A stretch of DNA of 64,000 bases from Neotamlana nanhaiensis (lineage in GTDB: Bacteria > Bacteroidota > Bacteroidia > Flavobacteriales > Flavobacteriaceae): the NCBI RefSeq assembly GCF_000943555.1, contig NZ_JTDV01000001.1, positions 496,001 through 560,000 of the forward strand. The letters run 5' to 3'. A program made the translations under genes and the position numbers. Shown here piece after piece: positions 56,513 through 64,000 of this stretch. Position 1 is the stretch's first letter. Each line of letters starts with the position of its first letter. The notes beneath the pieces are model-generated. The model made no database searches. It worked only from the letters and a program-made list of their open reading frames with translations, and was not told the origin of the DNA.

Positions 56513-57070
56513 ATGAATTTTATTCTCGAACCTTGGCCATGGTATGTTTCTGGCCCATTAATAGCCATTTGTATGTTTTTACTGTTATTGGCAGGTAAAA
56601 CCTTTGGAATGTCGAGCAACCTTAGAACGATGTGTTCTATTTTAGGCGCAGGCAAAAAAGTAGTTTTTTTTAATTTCGATTGGAAAGCTCAAAAATGGAA
56701 TTTAACTGTAGTTTTAGGCACTATTATTGGTGGTTTTATAGCCGCTCACTTACTTTCTAACAACTTAAATGTTGCCATATCTGAACAAACCATAACCGAT
56801 TTAAACCAACTCGGTTTTAATAGTGCAGGACAAGCCTATTTACCAACCGAATTATTCGACTTGTCTCAATTAACTAATTTCAAATCACTGTTAATTCTGG
56901 CTCTTGGTGGCTTGTTAGTTGGTTTTGGCACACGTTACGCTGGTGGGTGTACTTCGGGACACGCCATTACAGGATTAAGTAATTTGCAATTACCTTCATT
57001 AATTGCCGTTATTGGCTTTTTTGTTGGTGGTTTAGTTATGATTCACCTTTTGTTTCCTTTTATTTTTTAA
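56513..57070 (+). CDS. YeeE/YedE-family transporter half (first subunit)
   Basis: This 185-residue protein has about five membrane helices with the YeeE/YedE signature [11 protein letters not shown] (C146). The family includes TsuA, which imports thiosulfate through a series of conserved cysteines. Here the transporter is encoded as two short genes, with the partner 4 nt downstream. It is driven from operator site 4. Confidence 0.9.
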   Translation: MNFILEPWPWYVSGPLIAICMFLLLLAGKTFGMSSNLRTMCSILGAGKKVVFFNFDWKAQKWNLTVVLGTIIGGFIAAHLLSNNLNVAISEQTITDLNQLGFNSAGQAYLPTELFDLSQLTNFKSLLILALGGLLVGFGTRYAGGCTSGHAITGLSNLQLPSLIAVIGFFVGGLVMIHLLFPFIF

Positions 57071-57074
57071 ACAG

Positions 57075-57491
57075 ATGAAAAAGTATATTACATTTTTAGC
57101 CATTGGTATATTATTAGGAATTACACTGTTTAAATCGGAAGCAGCGTCGTGGTTTCGTATTTACGAAATGTTTAAATTTCAATCGTTCCACATGTATGGT
57201 ATTATTGGTTCTGCTTTGGTTTTAGGCATTATTTTTGTTCAAATTATTAAGAGAAAAAACCTGAAATCGTTTTACAAAGAAGCCATAGTAATACCTGCAA
57301 AAAACAAAAGCTTTTACCGTTATTTTATCGGCGGAACCATTTTCGGCTTAGGTTGGGCACTTGCTGGAGCTTGTCCTGGACCAATGTATGTGCTTTTTGG
57401 CGCAGGATTTTTTAATATTTTAGTCGTTATCGTTTTTGCGCTTTTAGGCACCTATTTGTATGGCGTTTTTAAGGATAAGCTACCGCATTGA
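57075..57491 (+). CDS. YeeE/YedE-family transporter half (second subunit, DUF6691-type)
   Basis: This 138-residue protein has about four membrane helices and the motif GWALAGACPGPMY (C100), the second half of a YeeE/YedE transporter. It starts 4 nt after the first half. Together they would form one sulfur-compound channel with opposing cysteine motifs. It is the last gene of the sulfur block; 148 bp of AT-rich sequence follow. Confidence 0.88.
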   Translation: MKKYITFLAIGILLGITLFKSEAASWFRIYEMFKFQSFHMYGIIGSALVLGIIFVQIIKRKNLKSFYKEAIVIPAKNKSFYRYFIGGTIFGLGWALAGACPGPMYVLFGAGFFNILVVIVFALLGTYLYGVFKDKLPH

Positions 57492-57639
57492 TAAATGTTT
57501 AACGCTTATATTATTTCTAAATAAACCAAATAGTTTAAACCTAAACTTAATATTTAAACTAAACTTTAAAGTCCAAAACACATTTTAGGCCATTACATTT
57601 AGCCTACTTTATAAACTAAACCAACTTTTATTATAATAT

Positions 57640-58788
57640 TTAAGCAATATTTGTAATTCTAAGTATTTCTCTTGGAATAAACCTATAAACATACTTCGAT
57701 TTTAATAATTTAATTTCACCTTCTGTTAAAGGAATCGTTTTTATAGGATAAAAAAGAATACGAACATATGGTAACTTTTTTATTAAAAAGTAAACACCAC
57801 AACAAATTATTATATTTAATATAAATAAAGAGGTATGTAATAAAGGGTTATAAGTTTGCATTTTAAAGAATGAATTATAAACATCAATAATAAAAATATG
57901 ATACGCTAAAATGAAAAAACTAGCCCTTGAACAATACACTAAAAATGAATTTAATAATGGTATTTTTTCAAAAAAACGACAAACATAAAGCACTGAAAAC
58001 ACCCCTAAAATAGATAACAACAATAAGTAATGATAATTAAACTTATGATCGTATAGATTTAATTGGACTTTAACTTGTAAAGTTTCTAACAAAAACCAAG
58101 AGACAAAAAATAAAATCGGAAATAAAATCATTTTATTACTATAAAAAAACAAAGTGCCTTTTAAATAGCGTTGACTTATTTTTTTAAAACTGTAACCTAA
58201 TAATAAATAGGTAAAAAATACAGGAATCTTCTCTAGGTAATAAAAACTAAAACTAATGTTACTAATTACTATTAAAACAATTAACAAAAATAGTAATAGC
58301 AGATAATTATATGGTTTATTTACATTAATCATTTCCAAGGCTCCTTTAAAAACTAGTTGCCCCCAAAATAAAGCACCAACAAACCACAGCGTATTATTAA
58401 TTGGACCAAAAGTGCCTTGAGGAAAAATACTCGCCAACACATTAATATACTTCATTACACCTGGAAAGGTAACTACCTCAGCAGTTAAAACATATAATAA
58501 AATTTTTAGTACTGTTAAAGTTATAGCAAAACCAAATATAGGTTTTATTAACCCATCTATCTTATGACAAATAAATTCTTTAATACGCAGCCTGTCACTT
58601 AACAAATAGCCAGATATAAAAATAAACATTGGCATGGAAAATACCATTTTAAACTCATTAAAAAACATAAAATTAGGATATACTAGTGAGTCAATTTTAA
58701 CAAAAGGATAATGAGACAGTGTCATTAAAATAATACTAAGGCCTTTCGCTATATCAAAAATTTCAATACGATTTTTAGCTTTTTCCAT
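57640..58788 (-). CDS. acyltransferase-3 family membrane protein
   Basis: This 382-residue protein has about ten membrane helices. The N-terminus IEIFDIAKGLSIILMTLSHYPF has the helix-1 pattern of acyltransferase-3 (OafA/NodX) proteins, with the conserved histidine near residue 26. It would O-acetylate or otherwise acylate a surface polysaccharide. It starts a minus-strand polysaccharide locus, with another member of the family 127 nt upstream. Confidence 0.88.
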   Translation of the reverse strand: MEKAKNRIEIFDIAKGLSIILMTLSHYPFVKIDSLVYPNFMFFNEFKMVFSMPMFIFISGYLLSDRLRIKEFICHKIDGLIKPIFGFAITLTVLKILLYVLTAEVVTFPGVMKYINVLASIFPQGTFGPINNTLWFVGALFWGQLVFKGALEMINVNKPYNYLLLLFLLIVLIVISNISFSFYYLEKIPVFFTYLLLGYSFKKISQRYLKGTLFFYSNKMILFPILFFVSWFLLETLQVKVQLNLYDHKFNYHYLLLLSILGVFSVLYVCRFFEKIPLLNSFLVYCSRASFFILAYHIFIIDVYNSFFKMQTYNPLLHTSLFILNIIICCGVYFLIKKLPYVRILFYPIKTIPLTEGEIKLLKSKYVYRFIPREILRITNIA

Positions 58789-58914
58789 TGACTTGATTAA
58801 AAATTATTATTTAGATTTTTTAGTAAAATTTAAAGTCTAAATATCAAATTTTCAAAACCATATAATAGTTAACTAATTTTATTACCTAAATTAAATTATT
58901 CCGTAAGAACAGTA

Positions 58915-59958
58915 TTACTTAATTAAGTACTCTTTGATTTTGCTTCTAAAACTTCCAATATTTTTACTAATTTCTATTTTAGAAAATGAAAGTTTCGACA
59001 AAAAGTAAGTTAAAAATAGAACCGCCAAAACAATCATAGCCTTTAAAATCACATTCTGCGCACTACCAAAAGGTATAATAAACCAGCCTAAAATTATAGT
59101 ATGGATCAAATAAGTGGAATAAGAAATATCGCCTAGAACTACGCCTAAAGAACTTTTATTTAATTTTTTCCTAAACAATTCTTCATTCAAAAGAAAACTA
59201 AAAACTATCAAAACCGCACAAATCATTTTTGTTATTAAATAACCTAACTTATAGATTAAAAGGGACGTAAAAATAATTGTTAACACTAAAACACTAACAG
59301 AATAAAAGGACTTACTTAAAACCAAAAAAAAATTCGTCACCTTAATTCGAATAAATAAATAGGCCAAAGCTATTCCAGATACAAACTCCAATAACAGTAA
59401 ATTGGAGGATCCAAAAATATTGTTTTTTCCAAATAACAATAGAATTAGTAAAAACAAGGAAGATATAATTAAGGCCCCTTTTTGATAAATCATAAGGGCA
59501 AATGACAGAGTGATATAAAATACCATTTCGTAAACTAAAGTCCATCCAACTGCCAAAAATGGAAAAAAGCCAAAACCACTAGGATTCGCATGAGGAATTA
59601 AAAACAACGACTTAATTAAGCTTTCAAATGTAAACGATGTACCATAAGCATTTGCTGGAAGTATAATCTTAGATATTAATAACAATGCCGTCATAACCCA
59701 ATATACTGGAAATATTCTAAAACATCTATCAATTAAAAACACGATACCTCCCTGACTATTATTTTTAACCGAGTAATACATAATAAAACCGCTGAGAACA
59801 AAGAATATATCAACACCAAAATTACCAAAGTTAAAAATTGATAACAATTGAAACGGTGGATTATAATTATAATATACTTGATTTATATGATGCAACACTA
59901 CTAACCAAGCAGCCATACCTCTTAAAATTTGTAAACCAATTAACTTTTCTTTTTTCAT
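58915..59958 (-). CDS. acyltransferase-3 family membrane protein
   Basis: This protein of about 347 residues begins MKKEKLIGLQILRGMAAW and has the classic R-x10-H motif (RGMAAWLVVLHH) of acyltransferase-3 proteins and about ten membrane helices. It is probably an O-acetyltransferase for the polysaccharide made by this locus. It is different in sequence from the neighbour at 57640. An ATG five codons upstream (59973) is possible. Confidence 0.9.
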   Translation of the reverse strand: MKKEKLIGLQILRGMAAWLVVLHHINQVYYNYNPPFQLLSIFNFGNFGVDIFFVLSGFIMYYSVKNNSQGGIVFLIDRCFRIFPVYWVMTALLLISKIILPANAYGTSFTFESLIKSLFLIPHANPSGFGFFPFLAVGWTLVYEMVFYITLSFALMIYQKGALIISSLFLLILLLFGKNNIFGSSNLLLLEFVSGIALAYLFIRIKVTNFFLVLSKSFYSVSVLVLTIIFTSLLIYKLGYLITKMICAVLIVFSFLLNEELFRKKLNKSSLGVVLGDISYSTYLIHTIILGWFIIPFGSAQNVILKAMIVLAVLFLTYFLSKLSFSKIEISKNIGSFRSKIKEYLIK

Positions 59959-60278
59959 ATATAAATATTTCAAATAATTTCAAGATGGAACCAATTATAA
60001 AGAAAAAGTAAATTTGACTAAAATCTAAAATAAAATTGCTTATAAGTAAATAAATGCGTTATCACGTAATTATCGTTATATAGAGCAACTTATTTTCAAT
60101 TAATTAGAATGAAATACTTTTAATAAGTACTTAATCTACTATTATTTGAATAACATAAATTATTTCTAAAAAAAGACACCATAAAATGAATGTTTTTGAA
60201 AAAAAATTTAATTAAATAAAAATTTTTTAAATTTATTATATTAAACTAAACTGTTCTCAACTGTACTTTTAAATTTAG
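59959..60278. other. 320-bp AT-rich intergenic region
   Basis: The stretch is extremely AT-rich, with many A and T runs. I see no open frame, no stable hairpin, no repeat of the R1-R3 type and no full promoter match. It presumably holds the promoter of the acyltransferase gene at 59958. Confidence 0.6.
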
Positions 60279-61499
60279 CTAATTGGTTTTGATAAAAACA
60301 GATTTAATTTTTCGAAACCAAAAGATTAATTTGTAAACATATGGTATCATATATTTTTGAGCCTTACTTATTTCTATTTGTGCATGATCTGATAAAAATA
60401 CTTTTCCTGTAAAGGCTTTTACCGAAGTCCAATCTTCACCCTTATCAAGCCAAAAAGAATGATTACGAGGTAAACCTAACGGTAAAAATATGGTGGTACA
60501 GTGGTATGGACTTCCAGAAGACACATAATTTTCGGCCATTTGTTGCTGATTCCCATTAAACCCAATGGTTAAAAACCCTTTTTTATCAAAATTATTTCGG
60601 TTATGCATATGTTGTTTCAAAACGGCATTTAAAGCACCACGCACTTGGCCATTCACAAGACCTTCCGGCAACAATTGCAGTAAAGCGCCCTGTGCCAAAG
60701 CGTGAAACGTACCAAATCGGCAAATCATGGTTCTACCAAATACTGGATAAGTACCTTCTGGTGAAATTAACCGTTCTTGAATTTCTAAATAACGTTTGAA
60801 TCTATTCAAATGTTTTTCTTGAAGTTTAATGGCTTTGGTTAAATTATGCTTAACCATTACGGCAAGAATATCCGTAAGCATAGGCTGAATAACGAAGCTA
60901 TTATAATGATCCATCGCAAATTCTCTACCATCACCATAAAATCCATCACCTATATAGCAAGTATTTACAAAATATTCCACACCAAAATAAAGACGCTTTT
61001 TTATAAAATAATTATCGTATTCCAACAAAAATGCTTCAATAATGGCCGCAAATAACACCCAATTATTTTTAGGCGGTTTAAAGCCTCGTGTTTTTTTTAT
61101 TTCAAAAAGGAGTTGCGTTTTAATTTGAGGATTTAATGCAGCCCATATTTTAGGAGCTCGTAAAAAACCCTGTGCTAAGTAAGCGGTATCTACCAAGGCT
61201 TGTGGCGCATTCCCGAAGTCAACATAATCTTTAGCTTCAGGGTCTACCAAATTGGCAATACTTTTAAAAAATAACTGCCTATAATACTCTTTTTGCTCTT
61301 GATTATCTGCAATAGCTATTTCATCTGAATTAAGCCATGGTGCCATACCACAAAACAACCTCCCAATGGCTTCAAGATATTGTACATCTTCTCGCTCTTC
61401 ATTAAAAACAGGCATTTCTACTTTCAAACTATCATTAGAAGCAGCATGTAATACTGGATGTGCTATTTTTAGTAAATAATTTACCCAATTTTCGCGCAT
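60279..61499 (-). CDS. DUF2264 protein
   Basis: This 406-residue soluble protein has the DUF2264 N-terminal pattern NYLLKIAHPVLHAASND, then YLEAIGRLFCGMAPWLN and GFYGDGREFAMDHYNSF. The domain is a predicted alpha/alpha toroid like those of polysaccharide lyases and hydrolases. Its placement among polysaccharide genes suggests a glycan-processing role, but no activity is established for it. It lies 9 nt after the beta-helix acyltransferase gene. Confidence 0.87.
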   Translation of the reverse strand: MRENWVNYLLKIAHPVLHAASNDSLKVEMPVFNEEREDVQYLEAIGRLFCGMAPWLNSDEIAIADNQEQKEYYRQLFFKSIANLVDPEAKDYVDFGNAPQALVDTAYLAQGFLRAPKIWAALNPQIKTQLLFEIKKTRGFKPPKNNWVLFAAIIEAFLLEYDNYFIKKRLYFGVEYFVNTCYIGDGFYGDGREFAMDHYNSFVIQPMLTDILAVMVKHNLTKAIKLQEKHLNRFKRYLEIQERLISPEGTYPVFGRTMICRFGTFHALAQGALLQLLPEGLVNGQVRGALNAVLKQHMHNRNNFDKKGFLTIGFNGNQQQMAENYVSSGSPYHCTTIFLPLGLPRNHSFWLDKGEDWTSVKAFTGKVFLSDHAQIEISKAQKYMIPYVYKLIFWFRKIKSVFIKTN

Positions 61500-61508
61500 A
61501 CCGAAGCT

Positions 61509-62321
61509 TTAAATTTGATTATCTATAATTTTTAAACTCGATTGATTGAAAACGGTTTTATTTTCTTCAATAGTAATATTACTTAACAAGGTGCCATAAG
61601 CAACTACGCATTTATTAGAAACATTGGTACCTTTTAAAACTGAAACGCCTCTACCAATCCAACAGTCGTCACCAATATTTATGGGAGCTGTTTTCGGTTT
61701 TTCATATTCCAACCCAAAACTGGGGTATTGTTCGTCTGTAATGTCTCGTCGTTTTTCGGCCTTATACAAATTATGTGTATTGGTATCCCAAAAAACACAA
61801 TCGTATGAAATTTGATTATAACTCCCTATATTTATAGCCTCATCGCTTCTAATTTCGGTACGCTCATTGATGGCATTCCTATCTCCTATTTTAACCTTAC
61901 CCATAAAACGTGTTTTAACCGTACACCTTAAACGATTGTAATGTCCTAAAGAAAATTCTCCGAAAATTTCTAGAGTAGGTTTCTTAGCTTCATCGGCTTT
62001 ATCAAGAATATTATAACTTCCAATATCTATACACCCTTTAGTTACATTAATATCATAATCACTTATAGAACAATTATCACCAATTTTAACATCATTAAAT
62101 CCCCAAGGCACCATCAGTGTTAATCCTACATTTCGAAGATTAATATTATTACCTAAAATGAGACGATCTCCTTTTTTTACATAAATATTACAATTTTTTA
62201 TTTTAGTTTTTTTGCCAACTTTAAAAACCGCTCCTTTCTCTACAGTAACATTAGACCCTGTTAGTAAATAGCGCCAACGTTTTTCGAAGACAATTTTATT
62301 GAGTAACTTTTTAAACTTCAT
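61509..62321 (-). CDS. left-handed beta-helix (hexapeptide) acyltransferase
   Basis: This protein of about 270 residues begins MKFKKLLNKIVFEKRWRY. It has a long run of hexapeptide-type repeats (for example INIGDDCWIGRGVSVLKG, CVVAYGTLLSNITI). The loop WDTNTHNLY holds a likely catalytic histidine, as in CapG/WcaF-type acetyltransferases. It modifies a sugar of the surface polysaccharide. An ATG four codons upstream (62333) is possible. Confidence 0.88.
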   Translation of the reverse strand: MKFKKLLNKIVFEKRWRYLLTGSNVTVEKGAVFKVGKKTKIKNCNIYVKKGDRLILGNNINLRNVGLTLMVPWGFNDVKIGDNCSISDYDINVTKGCIDIGSYNILDKADEAKKPTLEIFGEFSLGHYNRLRCTVKTRFMGKVKIGDRNAINERTEIRSDEAINIGSYNQISYDCVFWDTNTHNLYKAEKRRDITDEQYPSFGLEYEKPKTAPINIGDDCWIGRGVSVLKGTNVSNKCVVAYGTLLSNITIEENKTVFNQSSLKIIDNQI

Positions 62322-62381
62322 AAATAAAATCAAATCATAAAACTTAATATCTAAAAATTTTCATAAAAAAAGTACCAATCA

Positions 62382-63293
62382 TTACCAAAACTTACTTTGA
62401 ATTAACAACCAAAAAAGTAGTGTTTTAAAATTAAATCTATATTTTATGGCCTTATTTATTGAATACTTTGCTAATTTTAAATCACTTTTCCTAGATAAAC
62501 GGGCAGTAGACAACCAAGCTTCAGATGTTTTCGTTAGCATGGTGTTTTTATCGATTTCACCCCAGTCCCACCCTAAAACTTCTTCTCGTATTTTAGCAGT
62601 AGTAAGAATTATAGGAATACTTTTTGTAGACAATCCATTAGGGTTTTGCCTATAATATGATGTACTATTTCCTGTATAAATAAATTTATATCCTCTAATC
62701 AAAATTCGAAAATAAAAGTTTAAATCTTCAACACAGCGAAAACTCTCATCAAAACCTCCGATGCTCTCAAATAATTCAGAAGAAAACATAGTAGCAGAAG
62801 GCTGAACCATATAGCCCTTAAAAATTGCTGTGGCAATATTCTTTGATAAATAGGGAGGATTCTTTAACTTCTTCTCTATTTCAGTATCTAAGAGATTTTT
62901 ATCAATATTATCATAAAATTTTATGTTTGTACTGTATATAAAGTGATGTTCAGGGTTTTCGTTGACAGTAGTAATTAAAGTTTCTAAATGGTGCTTATGC
63001 CATAAATCATCACTATCTAATAGAGCAAACCAACTTCCTTTAGCCAATGTTGAAGCCACATTCCGGGTTGCTGGCAACCCTAAATTAACTTCATTTTTGA
63101 AATAAACTACATTTTGAGACACGGTTGCCTTAAAAGTGTCAACAATATCTTTGGTCCCATCATCTGTTCCATCTTCAACTATAATAGCCTCCCAATTGGT
63201 GTAAGACTGAATTTTTATAGAATATAGAGTTTCTTCTATAAAAGAAACGGCATTATAGGCAGGAATAAGAATACTTACTAATGGTTTATTCAT
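62382..63293 (-). CDS. family 2 glycosyltransferase
   Basis: This 303-residue GT-A enzyme has the GT2 start VSILIPAYNAVSFIEETLYS, the nucleotide-binding VEDGTDDGT and the metal-binding LLDSDDLWHKHH. A further acidic segment, FDESFRCVEDLNFYFRI, fits the family. No membrane helix is seen, so it works on the cytoplasmic face. It adds a sugar in polysaccharide assembly; donor and acceptor are unknown. It is downstream of the pyruvyl transferase. Confidence 0.93.
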   Translation of the reverse strand: MNKPLVSILIPAYNAVSFIEETLYSIKIQSYTNWEAIIVEDGTDDGTKDIVDTFKATVSQNVVYFKNEVNLGLPATRNVASTLAKGSWFALLDSDDLWHKHHLETLITTVNENPEHHFIYSTNIKFYDNIDKNLLDTEIEKKLKNPPYLSKNIATAIFKGYMVQPSATMFSSELFESIGGFDESFRCVEDLNFYFRILIRGYKFIYTGNSTSYYRQNPNGLSTKSIPIILTTAKIREEVLGWDWGEIDKNTMLTKTSEAWLSTARLSRKSDLKLAKYSINKAIKYRFNFKTLLFWLLIQSKFW

Positions 63294-63326
63294 AAAAAAT
63301 TTATTAAAAAAACAACAAAACTTCTT

Positions 63327-64000
63327 CTAATTACTTATCATTTCAATTGAGTCTAAATTATATAACCAACTTTTGTAATAATTACTATTTTTACCGTATG
63401 AATTATCTAAAAATGTAATTTTTTTATCCAATAATATAGATAGTATTGCTGCATGTAACCTTGTCGAATAAATGTGCTCATAAGTACTTATAAATTCAAT
63501 TCCTAATTTTAATATTTTTGGAAAAAACACATTTAGTATATACAAATCCATTATTTTACAAATAATTTTATTCATAAATTCAATATTTGAAACTTTATTT
63601 TTTAAATTCAATAAACGTAAAAAATTTCTATATTCCTTTAATTCAACTTCATAAGTTGGCCAATCTTGAGCATCATGACTCTCTGACAATTTAAAATAAT
63701 TACTGAACTCTATATCTCTAAACTCCTTATCAGAACGCTTAAAATACAAATATTTTTTTGTTTCTGTTAACTTGTATTTTTCAATGAAGGATAAGTCTAT
63801 ACAAAAAGCCATATCTGGCAATAAGAGGTGTTTGTTTTGCTCAAAATTATCTCTAAGTATATTAAGGGACCTATGGTCTCTGGCACAAATAGTTAAATTT
63901 TTGTGATTAGCAAGTGTTTGGCTATGGCTCTCCAACTTACTTTTATCTTTGTAATATATTGTTTGCGGTAAAATTATTATAGGATTATTTGGAAACTCTT
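63327..64000 (-). CDS. polysaccharide pyruvyl transferase, N-terminus cut by window edge
   Basis: About 224 C-terminal residues are present and the frame stays open to the window edge. NPIIILPQTIYYKDKS and LTICARDHRSLNIL in the first part, then YSTRLHAAILSILL and DNSYGKNSNYY at the end, are typical of PS_pyruv_trans (CsaB/WcaK-like) proteins. It transfers pyruvate from PEP to a sugar hydroxyl of the glycan. A TTG at 63935 should not be taken as the start, because homology continues upstream of it. Confidence 0.88.
   Translation of the reverse strand, partial: EFPNNPIIILPQTIYYKDKSKLESHSQTLANHKNLTICARDHRSLNILRDNFEQNKHLLLPDMAFCIDLSFIEKYKLTETKKYLYFKRSDKEFRDIEFSNYFKLSESHDAQDWPTYEVELKEYRNFLRLLNLKNKVSNIEFMNKIICKIMDLYILNVFFPKILKLGIEFISTYEHIYSTRLHAAILSILLDKKITFLDNSYGKNSNYYKSWLYNLDSIEMISN

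Noticed and set aside
57640-64000. Genomic island with integrase or att sites
   Set aside because: The polysaccharide locus looks variable and AT-rich, but I see no integrase, tRNA or direct repeats at its visible edge, and the other edge is outside the window.

Overview
The window is a contiguous piece of a low-GC chromosome from a member of the Bacteroidota, most likely family Flavobacteriaceae. Pointers are DUF6913, DUF3078, DUF2279 and DUF1684-type proteins, a YpdA-type bacillithiol reductase, glutamine synthetases of types III and II side by side, a long GAPDH, and promoters of the Bacteroidota form TTG/TTTG-N17-23-TAnnTTTG. I see no tRNA, rRNA, transposase, phage gene or CRISPR array. 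Both ends cut genes: dapA at the left and a polysaccharide pyruvyl transferase at the right.

Layout. 1-17 kb is mostly housekeeping: dapA, a 5'-nucleotidase split over two genes, three small membrane proteins, the overlapping run acetyltransferase-prmC-ligA, ribD, a YigZ protein, dnaA with a phosphatase and a methyltransferase behind it, and a dapF-acetyltransferase-mltG-DUF2279 run. 17-27 kb carries an HtrA protease, GAPDH, a bilobed aspartic-protease-like lipoprotein, an MFS transporter with ypdA, two related four-helix-bundle proteins around an Lrp regulator, and a RES/Xre toxin-antitoxin pair with a readable promoter-operator. 27.7-31.3 kb is icmF, which contains three dispersed repeats read in frame. 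31-46 kb holds purU, an OmpA protein, a thioredoxin-fold protein, a sensor-kinase-like gene with a decayed ATPase domain plus a single-domain response regulator, pyrF, prfA, purM, glnN and glnA. 46-50 kb ends with a BlaI/M56 pair preceded by paired operators and a structured leader.

50.3-57.5 kb is the most coherent accessory block: a Crp/Fnr regulator, a TauE/SafE transporter, a persulfide-dioxygenase/rhodanese fusion, a rhodanese lipoprotein, cytochrome bd (cydAB) and two YeeE/YedE half-transporters. Four of its promoters carry a palindrome GTAAC-N4-GTTAC placed exactly 21 nt before a -7 element. This defines a small autoregulated sulfur regulon that can be read directly from the sequence. 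cydAB sits inside the block but lacks the palindrome.

57.6-64 kb is a cell-surface polysaccharide locus on the minus strand: two acyltransferase-3 proteins, a DUF2264 protein, a left-handed beta-helix acyltransferase, a family 2 glycosyltransferase and a pyruvyl transferase. Dispersed palindromic repeats (about 20995-21120, 39051-39181, 50227-50327, 51046-51170 and three inside icmF) run through the window.
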